Assembly: GCA_045592225.1 (NCBI GenBank)
Contig: JAZNUH010000083.1
Location: 1 to 22,184 of the forward strand
Source of the DNA: JAZNUH01 sp045592225
GTDB lineage: Bacteria > Bacillota > Clostridia > UMGS1883 > UMGS1540
DNA length: 22,184 nucleotides
Direction of reading: 5' to 3'
The notes under the pieces were generated by a model. That model was not told the origin of the DNA, searched no databases, and worked only from the letters and a program-made list of their open reading frames with translations. The stretch's first letter is position 1. The number at the start of each line of letters is the position of its first letter. Both the position numbers and the translations under genes were made by a program. Positions 1 through 9,269 of the stretch are shown one piece after another.

Positions 1-1
1 G

Positions 2-2404
2 GGCGCAGATGCTGATATGACACGCGGTGATATGGCAATACTTATGTACAATATGCTTGAAACACCTGTACTTCGCCAAACTTCATACGGCGAAGGCGCG
101 GCAGGAGTGTATGAGGAAACAGAAGGCAAAACCCTGATTTCCGAATACCGTGGTATATATGTAACAGAAGGTCTTGCAGATGCGAACTACTACACTGCAA
201 TAAACATACCCGAAGGCAAGGTTTCAAAAAATGATATTGCCATTGACGGAAAGGTGTTTTCTGCAGGTGTAACAGATGCAGATACTCTTTTAGGCTACAG
301 GGTAAAGGCTTACTACAATATTCCTGATGACAGTGAAACAGCTACAATCTTATATGCGGCACCTGTAACAGGCACATCCACGGTAACGGTTAATGCGGCA
401 GACCTGGGCGAAGAAACAAAGAAGACAAGCATTGAATATACGATAGACGGCAAGGAAAAAACCTTTGCTGTTGACAGTGGCGCAGTTTTGGTTAAAAACG
501 GCGTTGTTGCAGACGAATGGGATGTCAGCGACCTTATGAGCGAAAACGGCATAATCACCGCAATTGATAACAGAGGCGAAAATGATGTTATTTTTGCAGA
601 CTCTTTTGTAAACTATGTTGTAAGCGGAAAGAATTTATCTGAAAACACAGTGTTTTTCAGGGAAGCTGTGAACGGCGTGCAGAGCATGACCTTTGACCCC
701 AAGGATATATCGGTTAAATTTTCGCTGAAGGATACATTGGGTAACGACAAGGGTGTTGATGGATTAAATGCATGGGACATTCTTTCTGTTGCAAAGAGTG
801 AAGATGGTTCGGTTATTAAGGCAGTTATAAGTACAAACAGAGTACAGGGAAAAATAACAGAGTTTTCTGACGATGAAGCAATTATTGAAAACAAAGCTTA
901 CAATGTTGACAGTAATCTGCCCAACGGTTCACTCAAAGCTCCCGAGCTTAACCAGCAGGCAACCTTCAGCCTTGACTTTATGGGGAATATAGCTGCAGTT
1001 AACACAGAAACCGCATCGCTTTACAAGTACGGCTATCTTGTTGGTGCTGCAAATTCAAAGGGCATTAACGGAACAGGACAGTTCAAGGTGTTTACCGAGG
1101 ACGGAGCAATGACCCTGTTTAATGCGGCTGACAATGTAATGTTAAACGGAACAAGATACAAGGCAAGCGAGGTTGTTGCCGCAATTCCCGGAAGAGATTT
1201 ATACTATGCGCAGGATGATCCCTACGAGCTGGCAGGCGGACTTAAGGCTAAATACACAAAGACGGGCACAACACAGGCACAGCTTATAAAATACCGCGCA
1301 AGTGACGACGGAGCACAGCTTTTGGAAATTATAACAGCCAACGAGGCAACACACATAGATCCGGCTGAAATTGCAGGCGATGCAGGCTTTAACAGAGTAT
1401 ACGAGGTAGACCAGAACAATCGCCGTGTAATAGCCTCAACAAACAATTCGGGCGAGCTTATGGGTGGAAAAGAAGTAAGAACAAACGACGGTATAGGCTA
1501 TGTAGGCGGCAAGCCCTCTGCATTCAGCGGTCAGTATGGTGTAAAAAGTTCCACAAAGATATTTGTTGTTCCCAAAAACACAGCAGATGATGCAAAGTAC
1601 GAAATTATGTCGGGACTCAGTCACGGTGGTGCGTACCACGGAATGAGCCTTTATGACCTTTCTGAAGGCTTTGTTGCAGGCGCAATGGTATGGGATAAGA
1701 GCGCGATATACGGTCTTTCTCCCGAAGGTGATGGCAGCGACGACGATGAAAAGATTGTAAAATATGCCGAAAACTACGATGATGGTGGTTACGGTGTGGT
1801 TACAGGAGTTTCAAAAACAACTATCGTAGACGAATACGGCGACAAAATTGAAGGTGTTAAAATTTCCTTCTACGGTGGTGACAGTGCACTTGTTCCAAAG
1901 AACTTCTATATTGGTTATGCAATAGCAAACACCGCAAACGATGACCCCGACAGATCAAGAGAAGGTAAATGCATTCCCGCAGAGGATTTGGGATACGGTG
2001 ACGTGCTGCAGTATTCCAAGGACAATGACGGATACCTCGATATGGCGTTTGTGCTTATCCGTGCAGCAACACCCGGTATGTACGAGCTTGGTACATGGGG
2101 TGATGACCATATGGTAAACAGCATTGACAAGATGTATCAGGGCGGAACACTTGTTTCTACAGGTAGTGTTATAAAAGCAACAGCCGATAATATTGTTGTA
2201 AGAACCAAGCTGGGTACTGCAGGACGTGTTGGTGCGGGTGATGACATAACAAGAATTTACCCCACAGCTGCGGACAGAGTTTTAGAGATGGACCGTGAGG
2301 GTAGAACCTACAGAGAAATCAGCTGGGAAGAAATTATGCCCGGTGATGTATTTGCAACAATCTGGGAGGCTACAAACCCGAGATATGTTATAATTTATAA
2401 ATAA
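2..2404 (+). CDS. S-layer homology (SLH) domain surface protein, 5'-truncated
   Basis: The frame is open from base 2, so the gene begins upstream and about 800 C-terminal residues are visible. The first 22 residues or so (ADMTRGDMAILMYNML) match the end of an SLH repeat, the module that binds secondary wall polysaccharide and anchors proteins to the Gram-positive cell surface. The rest matches no family I can name. It is a long, acidic, Asn/Asp/Gly/Thr-rich exported-type sequence with alternating beta-strand-like segments, almost no cysteine and no membrane span. Several stretches (for example around bases 835-910 and 1790-1870) read like small beta-barrel modules that control a 'residue setting' in surface proteins. 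The gene stands alone: a strong terminator follows 19 bases after the stop. The SLH call is fairly safe; the role (S-layer structural protein or surface adhesin) is inference. Confidence 0.75.
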   Translation, partial: GADADMTRGDMAILMYNMLETPVLRQTSYGEGAAGVYEETEGKTLISEYRGIYVTEGLADANYYTAINIPEGKVSKNDIAIDGKVFSAGVTDADTLLGYRVKAYYNIPDDSETATILYAAPVTGTSTVTVNAADLGEETKKTSIEYTIDGKEKTFAVDSGAVLVKNGVVADEWDVSDLMSENGIITAIDNRGENDVIFADSFVNYVVSGKNLSENTVFFREAVNGVQSMTFDPKDISVKFSLKDTLGNDKGVDGLNAWDILSVAKSEDGSVIKAVISTNRVQGKITEFSDDEAIIENKAYNVDSNLPNGSLKAPELNQQATFSLDFMGNIAAVNTETASLYKYGYLVGAANSKGINGTGQFKVFTEDGAMTLFNAADNVMLNGTRYKASEVVAAIPGRDLYYAQDDPYELAGGLKAKYTKTGTTQAQLIKYRASDDGAQLLEIITANEATHIDPAEIAGDAGFNRVYEVDQNNRRVIASTNNSGELMGGKEVRTNDGIGYVGGKPSAFSGQYGVKSSTKIFVVPKNTADDAKYEIMSGLSHGGAYHGMSLYDLSEGFVAGAMVWDKSAIYGLSPEGDGSDDDEKIVKYAENYDDGGYGVVTGVSKTTIVDEYGDKIEGVKISFYGGDSALVPKNFYIGYAIANTANDDPDRSREGKCIPAEDLGYGDVLQYSKDNDGYLDMAFVLIRAATPGMYELGTWGDDHMVNSIDKMYQGGTLVSTGSVIKATADNIVVRTKLGTAGRVGAGDDITRIYPTAADRVLEMDREGRTYREISWEEIMPGDVFATIWEATNPRYVIIYK

Positions 2405-2423
2405 TAACCTTCCATTACTTTTT

Positions 2424-2458
2424 CCCACCGCAGAGCACAAAACTCTGCGGTGGGTTTT
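2424..2458 (+). terminator. Rho-independent terminator of the SLH protein gene
   Basis: There is a perfect 12-bp stem (CCCACCGCAGAG at 2424-2435, CTCTGCGGTGGG at 2443-2454) with a 7-base loop, followed by TTTT and preceded by an A/T-rich tract. It isolates the upstream surface-protein gene from the whiA operon. Confidence 0.93.
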
Positions 2459-2476
2459 CATGTGAAAACATATTGA

Positions 2477-2505
2477 TTGACTTGCAGGATTTTTTTTGTT
2501 ATACT
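2477..2505 (+). promoter_or_regulatory. Sigma-A type promoter for the whiA-dnaE-murD operon
   Basis: The -35 is TTGACT (2477-2482) and the -10 is TATACT (2500-2505), with exactly 17 bases between them. The predicted start of transcription is near 2512, giving a leader of about 30 bases before the whiA start. Confidence 0.8.
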
Positions 2506-2540
2506 ATTATCGATAAAGTATTTTTAAAATGGAGAAGAAT

Positions 2541-3461
2541 ATGTCATTTGCATCGGAAGTTAAAAATGAACTTATTAAAATAGAAAACCGTGATGTATGC
2601 TGTGACCGTGCCGAGCTTTGCGGCATGGTATGCTTTGGAGGCAGTACATATATACAGGACGGGGTTAGGTGCTTTAAGGTTACATCCGAGAATGCGGCGG
2701 CGGTAAGGCGTTGCTTTGGGCTTATAAAAAGGCTGTTCTCGGTATCAAGCGGTGTGAGCACAGAAAAAAGCAGGCTGGGCAGAGGGAGATTTTCATATTC
2801 TTTGGTACTTACCGAGCCTGAAGTTGTGGAACGTGTGCTTGACGGATTATATCTTAAAGAGGAAAATGATGTTAAATTTTCCCTTAACCCTGTTATAATT
2901 ACAGATACCTGTTGCCGCAGAGCTTTTGTAAGAGGAGCTTTTTTAGGCGGCGGTTCAATGTGCGCTCCCGAAAAGGAATATCATATGGAATTTGTCACCC
3001 ATTACGCAATGCTGGTAAAGGATTTTACCGAGCTTTTTGAATCCTTTGGTCTTTCACCAAAAACGGTTTTGCGAAAATCAAAGTATATGATTTATTTTAA
3101 GGGCGGCGACGAAATAGAGGATACTTTAAACCTTATAGGTGCACACAGAGCACTTATGGAGTTTATGAATGTGCGCATACTTAAAGAAACGCGAAACAAC
3201 GTAAATCGTAAGGTCAACTGCGAAACGGCAAATATGGATAAAACCTTAAATGCCGCATACGGTCAGATGGATGCAATAGAGAAACTGAAAAAGACAAATA
3301 AATTTGAGGCGCTTACACCGGCACTGCGGGAGCTTGCAGAGCTTCGGCTTCAAAACCCCGAAGCATCACTTGCCGAGCTGGGTGCTATGATGACACCGCC
3401 ACTTACAAAGTCGGGTGTCAACCACAGAATGAAAAGGATTATGGAGGCGGCAGATGTCTGA
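2541..3461 (+). CDS. whiA: WhiA, DNA-binding cell-division/sporulation protein
   Basis: WhiA is a conserved Gram-positive protein. It controls sporulation septation genes in Streptomyces and affects chromosome segregation and division in Bacillus. The N-terminus MSFASEVKNEL is the family signature. Residues around 127-147 (RRAFVRGAFLGGGSM) are the degenerate LAGLIDADG homing-endonuclease-like motif. The C-terminal helix-turn-helix spans about residues 220-300 and includes SGVNHRMKRI. The start at 2541 is chosen because GGAG (2531-2534) lies 6 bases upstream; the in-frame ATG at 2529 overlaps that site and lacks its own. Length is 306 residues, normal for the family. It is first in its operon and overlaps dnaE by 8 bases. 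The rapZ and yvcK genes that usually precede whiA in Firmicutes are absent; a surface-protein gene is there instead. Confidence 0.95.
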   Translation: MSFASEVKNELIKIENRDVCCDRAELCGMVCFGGSTYIQDGVRCFKVTSENAAAVRRCFGLIKRLFSVSSGVSTEKSRLGRGRFSYSLVLTEPEVVERVLDGLYLKEENDVKFSLNPVIITDTCCRRAFVRGAFLGGGSMCAPEKEYHMEFVTHYAMLVKDFTELFESFGLSPKTVLRKSKYMIYFKGGDEIEDTLNLIGAHRALMEFMNVRILKETRNNVNRKVNCETANMDKTLNAAYGQMDAIEKLKKTNKFEALTPALRELAELRLQNPEASLAELGAMMTPPLTKSGVNHRMKRIMEAADV

Positions 3462-6400
3462 TTTTGTACATCTTCATGTTCATAGTGAGTACAGTCTTTT
3501 AGACGGCGCATGCCGTATAAAGGAGCTGGCAAAAAAGGCAAAGGCACAGGGGCAGCGCGCCCTTGCGCTTACTGACCATGGCGTAATGTACGGCGTAGTC
3601 GACTTTTTTGATGCCTGCAAGGCAGAGGGGGTAAAGCCTATAATTGGCTGTGAGGTATATACCTCCGAGGACCGTTTTGACAAAACTGCAGGCAGGGACA
3701 ACGAAACAGGACATCTTGTGCTCCTTTGCAAAAATGAAACAGGCTACAAAAACCTTATAAAAATAGTTTCTGCCGGCTTTACCGAAGGTTTTTACTACAA
3801 ACCCAGAATAGACTGTAAAATACTTGCACAGCACAGCGAGGGGCTTATTGCCCTGTCTGCCTGCCTGGCAGGTGATGTGCAGAGGTTTCTGCTTTACGGT
3901 GAGAAGGAAAGAGCAGAAAAAAGAGCACTCGAATACCTTGAAATATTCGGTGAGGGTAATTTTTATCTTGAGCTTCAGGACCACGGGCTTGAAGAACAGA
4001 GACGCATAAATCCTCTTATTTTAGAGCTTTCGGAGAAAACGGGAATACCCCTTGTTGCTACAAACGATGTTCATTACATAGAAAAGAGTGATGCAAAGTA
4101 TCAGGATGTGCTGCTTTGTATACAGACGGGTAAAAATCTTGACGATGAGGACAGAATGAAATTTACCGGTGAGGAGTTTTATTTTAAGAGCACCGAGGAA
4201 ATGGAGCGTCTTTTCGCATTTGCCCCCGGCGCCTGCGAAAATACAGGCAAAATTGCCGATATGTGTAATTTTGAATTTGAGTTTGGTGTTCGCAGACTGC
4301 CAAAGTTTGATTTGCCCGAGGGGGTGGAATCCTTTGACTATCTCACGCAGCTTTGCGAAAAGGGACTTGCCGAGAGATATGAAACTGTAACAGACGAGGC
4401 AAAGGAGCGACTTGCTCACGAGCTTTCTGTAATACGCAATATGGGTTTTACAGACTATTTTCTTATTGTATGGGATTTTGTAAACTTTGCAAAATCAAAC
4501 GGAATAATGGTAGGGCCGGGCAGAGGCTCGGCGGCAGGCAGCATAGTTGCCTACACATTAAGAATTACTGATATTGACCCTTTAAGATACAATTTGCTTT
4601 TTGAAAGATTTTTAAATCCCGAGCGTATAAGTATGCCCGATATTGACATAGACTTTTGTTATGAGCGCCGTCAGGAGGTTATTGATTATGTGATCAGAAA
4701 ATACGGTGCTGACAGGGTAACGCAGATTATTACCTTTGGTACAATGGCGGCAAAGGGTGTTATACGTGATGTTGGCAGAGTGCTTGGTATGCCCTATGCC
4801 GAGGTGGATGTGGTTGCAAAGGCAATACCCGCACAGCTTGGTATGACATTGGCAGAAGCACTTACAAGCTCGCCCACCCTTAAGGAAATGTACGATTCCA
4901 ACACAAAGATAAAAGAGCTTATTGATACGGCGCTTGCCCTTGAAGGCTTGCCCCGTCATTCCTCCACCCACGCGGCAGGTGTGGTTATATCCAACGCGCC
5001 TACCGACGAGCATGTGCCGGTGCAAAAAAATGATGATGTTGTAACAACACAGTTCCCAATGGGTACAATAGAACGATTGGGTCTGCTTAAAATGGACTTT
5101 TTGGGTCTTCGAAATCTTACAGTTATCCGTGATACTGTGGATATGGCGGCAGAACGTGGGGAAAATATAGATATAAAGAATTTAGATTATTCTATAAAAG
5201 AGGTGTACGAGCTTATATCCCGAGGTGAAACTGCGGGTGTATTCCAGCTTGAAAGCGCGGGCATGAAGCAGTTTATGAAAGAGCTTTTACCCGGCAGTAT
5301 AGAAGATATTATTGCGGGAATTTCTCTGTACCGTCCCGGTCCTATGGACCAGATACCGAGATATATAAAGAACAAAAATAATCCCGACAAAATAACCTAT
5401 GCGCACCCTCTGCTTGAAAATATTCTTGATGTAACCTACGGATGTATTGTATATCAGGAACAGGTTATGCAGATAGTTCGTGCAATGGGTGGCTACAGTC
5501 TTGCACGCGCCGACTCGGTGCGAAAGGCAATGAGCAAGAAAAAGCTTGATGTAATGGAAACAGAGCGTGCCGTGTTTGTAAAGGGTGCAGAGGAAAGAGG
5601 AGTTTCGGCGCAGATTGCCAACGGCGTTTATGACGAAATGATTGACTTTGCAAAGTACGCCTTTAACAAATCCCACGCGGCGGCATATGCGGTGGTGGCG
5701 TACCAGACCGCTTATCTCAAATGCTTTCACAAAACCTGCTTTATGGCGGCACTTTTTAACAGTGTAATAGGTAACGGCGACAAGGTGGCGGGCTATATAA
5801 CCGAATGTGAGAGAATGGGAATAAAGGTGTTACCCCCCGACATTCGCAAAAGTCGTTTTAAGTTTACTCCCGAAGGAGATGCAATCCGTTTTGGTCTGGG
5901 TGCAGTACGTAATGTGGGTCGCTCCTTTGCAGAGCAGATACACGCAGAGTGTGTGAGTGAGGGCGAGTATACAGGCCTTGGCGATTTTATACGCCGTATG
6001 ACCAAACGTGAAATAAACAAGAGGGCTGTGGAACAGCTTATAAAGTGCGGTGCATTTGATTTTGTAGGCGTTACAAGAGCGCAGATGCTTTACGTGTACG
6101 AGATTATGATGGAAAATGCGGCACGCGAACAAAAAAACAATATAGACGGACAGTTGTCCCTGTTCGGGGATGCTGTCAACACCCTGCCCGAGCCCGACCA
6201 TTATCCGGGAGTGGCAGAGCTTAGTCACCGCGATATTCTTAATATGGAAAAGGAATCGGTGGGGGTATACCTTTCAGGTCATCCTCTTGATGATTACAAG
6301 GGTGCTATGGAGATGCTGTCGGGCACGCCCATTTCCGAATTTATGCGTGAGGATGCAGAGCAGTATGACGGGAAACGTGTTACAGTTGCGGGCATTATGA

Positions 6401-6846
6401 CGGCACGCAAAAACAAAATAACCAAAAACGGCGGTGAAATGGCATTTATAACGCTGGAAGATTTAACATCTTCGGCAGAGGTTATAATATTCCCCAAAAC
6501 CCTTACAGCCTGTCACAGCTTTTTAAATGATACCGACCCCATTGTGGTTCGTGGCAAGGTAAACTGCAGAGAGGATGAAGCGGCAAAGATAATAGCCGAT
6601 GAAATTGTCCCTCTTGGTAAAACGGGCGGGGGCGCTCTTTGTATAAATATTTTACCGGGAAGGGAAAAAAAGCTTGACAGTATACATAAGCTTATAAAGG
6701 AGAGTTCCGGAGCAAGTCCTGTTATATTATGTATGGGGGACAAAAAAATAAAAAGCGCATTTTCGGTAACTCCTTCGCCGCAGCTGATAAGCCGCATAGA
6801 GCAGTTTATGGGCAAGGGCAGCTGCAGCAGCGAAAAAATTGATTGA
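3454..6846 (+). CDS. dnaE: DNA polymerase III alpha subunit (DnaE)
   Basis: This is the catalytic replicative polymerase subunit of the C family, 1130 residues, near normal for DnaE1. The domains in order are: PHP (about 1-280, opening HLHVHSEYSLLDG), the polymerase palm with GPGRGSAAGS (354-363), the catalytic aspartates D396 and D398 in PDIDID and D548 in KMDFLGLR, fingers and helix-hairpin-helix regions, and an OB fold (about 975-1045). It ends in a short C-terminal tail. The PHP metal site appears complete: H8, H10, D17, H42, E67, H87, C137, D205, H207. Translation starts at ATG 3454, with GGAGG (3443-3447) placed inside the end of whiA, so the two genes are probably translationally coupled. 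Most Firmicutes also carry PolC, which cannot be checked here. Confidence 0.97.
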   Translation: MSDFVHLHVHSEYSLLDGACRIKELAKKAKAQGQRALALTDHGVMYGVVDFFDACKAEGVKPIIGCEVYTSEDRFDKTAGRDNETGHLVLLCKNETGYKNLIKIVSAGFTEGFYYKPRIDCKILAQHSEGLIALSACLAGDVQRFLLYGEKERAEKRALEYLEIFGEGNFYLELQDHGLEEQRRINPLILELSEKTGIPLVATNDVHYIEKSDAKYQDVLLCIQTGKNLDDEDRMKFTGEEFYFKSTEEMERLFAFAPGACENTGKIADMCNFEFEFGVRRLPKFDLPEGVESFDYLTQLCEKGLAERYETVTDEAKERLAHELSVIRNMGFTDYFLIVWDFVNFAKSNGIMVGPGRGSAAGSIVAYTLRITDIDPLRYNLLFERFLNPERISMPDIDIDFCYERRQEVIDYVIRKYGADRVTQIITFGTMAAKGVIRDVGRVLGMPYAEVDVVAKAIPAQLGMTLAEALTSSPTLKEMYDSNTKIKELIDTALALEGLPRHSSTHAAGVVISNAPTDEHVPVQKNDDVVTTQFPMGTIERLGLLKMDFLGLRNLTVIRDTVDMAAERGENIDIKNLDYSIKEVYELISRGETAGVFQLESAGMKQFMKELLPGSIEDIIAGISLYRPGPMDQIPRYIKNKNNPDKITYAHPLLENILDVTYGCIVYQEQVMQIVRAMGGYSLARADSVRKAMSKKKLDVMETERAVFVKGAEERGVSAQIANGVYDEMIDFAKYAFNKSHAAAYAVVAYQTAYLKCFHKTCFMAALFNSVIGNGDKVAGYITECERMGIKVLPPDIRKSRFKFTPEGDAIRFGLGAVRNVGRSFAEQIHAECVSEGEYTGLGDFIRRMTKREINKRAVEQLIKCGAFDFVGVTRAQMLYVYEIMMENAAREQKNNIDGQLSLFGDAVNTLPEPDHYPGVAELSHRDILNMEKESVGVYLSGHPLDDYKGAMEMLSGTPISEFMREDAEQYDGKRVTVAGIMTARKNKITKNGGEMAFITLEDLTSSAEVIIFPKTLTACHSFLNDTDPIVVRGKVNCREDEAAKIIADEIVPLGKTGGGALCINILPGREKKLDSIHKLIKESSGASPVILCMGDKKIKSAFSVTPSPQLISRIEQFMGKGSCSSEKID

Positions 6847-6871
6847 CAAAACAGGCGATATATATCATAAT
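6843..6871 (+). promoter_or_regulatory. Possible internal promoter for murD, overlapping the dnaE stop
   Basis: TTGACA (6843-6848, a perfect -35) and CATAAT (6866-6871, one mismatch to the -10) are 17 bases apart. The -35 overlaps the dnaE stop codon. A start near 6878 would leave a leader of only about 16 bases, just enough for the GAGGTGA site at 6879-6885. The match is good, but the A/T-rich setting makes chance agreement possible. Confidence 0.5.
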
Positions 6872-6893
6872 AATAAATGAGGTGATATACTTT

Positions 6894-8258
6894 ATGGCAA
6901 GTAAGCTTGAAGCATTTAAAGAAAATATAGCGGGTAAGCGCGTTTCGGTAATGGGTATTGGCGTAAGTAACAAGCCCCTTATCAAAATGCTCCTGGAATG
7001 TGGTGCACAGGTTGTAGCACGTGACAGAAGAGAGGATATTTCATCCGACTTTATGCCGCTTATAAAAATGGGTGCGAGATTTGTACTTGGAGAAAAGTAT
7101 CTTGATAATATAGAGGCAGACGTTATCTTCCGCACACCGGGTATGCGACCCGACCTGCCCGAACTTTTAGAAGCAAAAAAACAGGGGGCAAAAATTACAA
7201 GTGAAATGGAACTGTTTTTTGAGCTGTGCCCTTGCAAAATAATTGGTATTACAGGTAGTGACGGCAAGACCACCACATCTACACTTATATATAATCTGCT
7301 GACAGAGGAGGGTTATACCTGTCATCTGGGCGGCAACATAGGCAATCCTCTGCTTCCGCAGGTGGAAACTATGGAAAAGGGAGATTTTGCAATTGTTGAG
7401 CTTTCAAGCTTTCAGCTTATGACAATGAAGAAAAGCCCCCATATTTCGGTTATTACCAATATTACTCCCAACCACCTTGATATGCACAAGGATATGCAGG
7501 AGTATATTGACGCTAAAAAGAACATATTCCTGCACCAGACAAAGAGTGCAAAGCTTATTATAAATGCTGATGACGAAACCCTTGTACCCTTTGCAGATGA
7601 GGCAAAGGGGGATGTTATTGCCTTCTCAAAGAGTGAGGACAAGGGAGCAACAGTTTACCTTAAGGATGAGGAAATATGGTATGGGGATGCACCCCTTATA
7701 AATAAAAATGATATTACCATTCCCGGCATGCACAATGTGGAAAACTACATGGCGGCTATCGCTGCGGTAAACAAGTTTGTAAAGCCGGCTACAATCCGTG
7801 CCGTTGCCAAAAACTTCGGCGGAGTTGAGCACCGCATTGAATACGTGCGTGAGGTGGACGGGGTTAAGTTTTACAATGACTCTATTGCAAGCAGTCCCAC
7901 CCGTGCGCGTGCAGGTCTTTATTCCTTTAACCAGAAGGTTATTCTTATTGCCGGCGGATATGACAAGAAAATACCCTTTGATTCGTTGGGTGAGGATATT
8001 GCAAAGCGCGTAAAAAGACTTTATGTGCTTGGCGACACTGCTGACAAAATAAAGGATGCGGTTATTGCGGCAGGCGGCGGCAGAAAGCCTATGCCCATTG
8101 TTAAGTTCCCCTCGCTTGAGCGTGCTGTCAAGGAAGCATATATGGCGGCAGAGGCAGGAGATGTTGTTTTATTATCACCTGCGTGTGCAAGCTTTGATAT
8201 GTTTAAAAACTTTGAAGAGCGCGGAAAAAGGTTTAAAGAAATTGTACGAGGACTGTAA
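6894..8258 (+). CDS. murD: UDP-N-acetylmuramoyl-L-alanine:D-glutamate ligase (MurD)
   Basis: MurD is a cytoplasmic Mur ligase that adds D-glutamate to UDP-MurNAc-L-Ala with ATP, in peptidoglycan precursor synthesis. The N-terminal Rossmann-like domain opens with VSVMGIGVSN. The ATP P-loop is GITGSDGKTTT with K125. The central domain carries NITPNHLDMH, and the C-terminal domain carries FYNDSIASSPTRA and VLLSPACASFDMF, all typical MurD blocks. The start at 6894 is preferred: GAGGTGA (6879-6885) lies 8 bases upstream and MASKLEAFKENIAGKRVSV fits the family. An upstream in-frame TTG at 6843 would add 17 poorly conserved residues. Length is 454 residues, normal. It sits outside any dcw cluster, between dnaE and peptidase genes; its stop overlaps the next start (TAATG). 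Confidence 0.95.
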   Translation: MASKLEAFKENIAGKRVSVMGIGVSNKPLIKMLLECGAQVVARDRREDISSDFMPLIKMGARFVLGEKYLDNIEADVIFRTPGMRPDLPELLEAKKQGAKITSEMELFFELCPCKIIGITGSDGKTTTSTLIYNLLTEEGYTCHLGGNIGNPLLPQVETMEKGDFAIVELSSFQLMTMKKSPHISVITNITPNHLDMHKDMQEYIDAKKNIFLHQTKSAKLIINADDETLVPFADEAKGDVIAFSKSEDKGATVYLKDEEIWYGDAPLINKNDITIPGMHNVENYMAAIAAVNKFVKPATIRAVAKNFGGVEHRIEYVREVDGVKFYNDSIASSPTRARAGLYSFNQKVILIAGGYDKKIPFDSLGEDIAKRVKRLYVLGDTADKIKDAVIAAGGGRKPMPIVKFPSLERAVKEAYMAAEAGDVVLLSPACASFDMFKNFEERGKRFKEIVRGL

Positions 8259-9268
8259 TGAAGGATATAATTGAAAAGTTATGCAATGCCCCGGGTGTAT
8301 CGGGGTATGAGCACAAGGCGGCGGCAGTTTTTGAGGAACTTGTCGCGCCTTACTGTTCAGAGACAAAAAAAGACGCAGCGGGTAATGTTATTGCCATAAG
8401 AAGGTCGGGAGCAGATAATGCTGTAAAGGTTATGATAGAAGCACACACCGATAAAATAGGTCTTATGGTCAAGCATATAACAGATGACGGGTGTATACTT
8501 TTTTCGCCCATTGGCGGAATTGATACAAAGGTAATTCCCGCCGGAAAGGTTATAATATACGGGCGCGAAACCATTTATGGTGTAATTGGTGCGGTGCCGC
8601 CCCACGTAAGAAGGGGTGACAGTAAAAAAGCACCCAAAACAGAGGATTTATGCGTTGACACAGGTATGACGGCGCAAAGGCTTGCCGGGGTTGTGTCCAT
8701 AGGTGATGTAATGGAGTTTGACACAAGCTTTACACAGCTTTTGGGCAACAGGATTGCCGCGGCGGCGTGTGATGACCGTGCCGGACTTGCGGTGCTTGTA
8801 AAGGCACTTATGCTGCTTGACAATGAAAAAATAAATGCAGATGTGTACGCGGTTGCCGCAGTACAGGAGGAGGTAGGTCTTCGCGGTGCGGGTGTTGCAA
8901 CAAGTGAAATAAAGCCGGATATTGCCATATGTGTTGACGTGTGCCACGGCAAAACTCCCGATGCCTCCGACAATGTTTTTGAAGCAGGGAGCGGTACGGT
9001 GATAACTGTGGGACCAAACATTCACCCCGAGGTGTCGGATATGCTTTGCACTATTGCAAAGGAAAGAGAAATAGCCTTTCAGATTGATGCCGACGGCGGA
9101 GATACAGGCACAGATACCTGGGTTGTGCAAACCCGTGGCAAGGGTGTGAAAACAGGACTTTTATCAATACCTTTGCGGTATATGCACACGCCATACGAGG
9201 TAATGGACAGTGCAGATGCAACTGCAACTGCACAGCTTATATGTGAATTTATAAAAGGAGTAAGGTAA
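8258..9268 (+). CDS. M42-family metallo-aminopeptidase (paralogue 1)
   Basis: This looks like a cytoplasmic dinuclear zinc/cobalt aminopeptidase of the TET/glutamyl-aminopeptidase family, which trims short peptides and is usually a dodecamer. Visible metal and catalytic residues are H63 and D65 (EAHTDKIG), D172 (ACDDRAG), E204/E205 (QEEVGLRGAG), D227 (CVDVCHG) and H310 (RYMHTPYE). All family ligands are therefore present. Length is 336 residues, usual for M42. The start overlaps the murD stop by one base, with GAGG 6 bases upstream, so it is translated with murD. Some M42 members were called endoglucanases in older annotations; nothing here supports that. Peptide specificity cannot be read from the sequence. 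Confidence 0.93.
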   Translation: MKDIIEKLCNAPGVSGYEHKAAAVFEELVAPYCSETKKDAAGNVIAIRRSGADNAVKVMIEAHTDKIGLMVKHITDDGCILFSPIGGIDTKVIPAGKVIIYGRETIYGVIGAVPPHVRRGDSKKAPKTEDLCVDTGMTAQRLAGVVSIGDVMEFDTSFTQLLGNRIAAAACDDRAGLAVLVKALMLLDNEKINADVYAVAAVQEEVGLRGAGVATSEIKPDIAICVDVCHGKTPDASDNVFEAGSGTVITVGPNIHPEVSDMLCTIAKEREIAFQIDADGGDTGTDTWVVQTRGKGVKTGLLSIPLRYMHTPYEVMDSADATATAQLICEFIKGVR

Positions 9269-9269
9269 A

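Noticed and set aside
6843..6893. TTG 6843 as the murD start
   Set aside because: It overlaps the dnaE stop and has no well-placed ribosome site; ATG 6894 has GAGGTGA and a family-like N-terminus.
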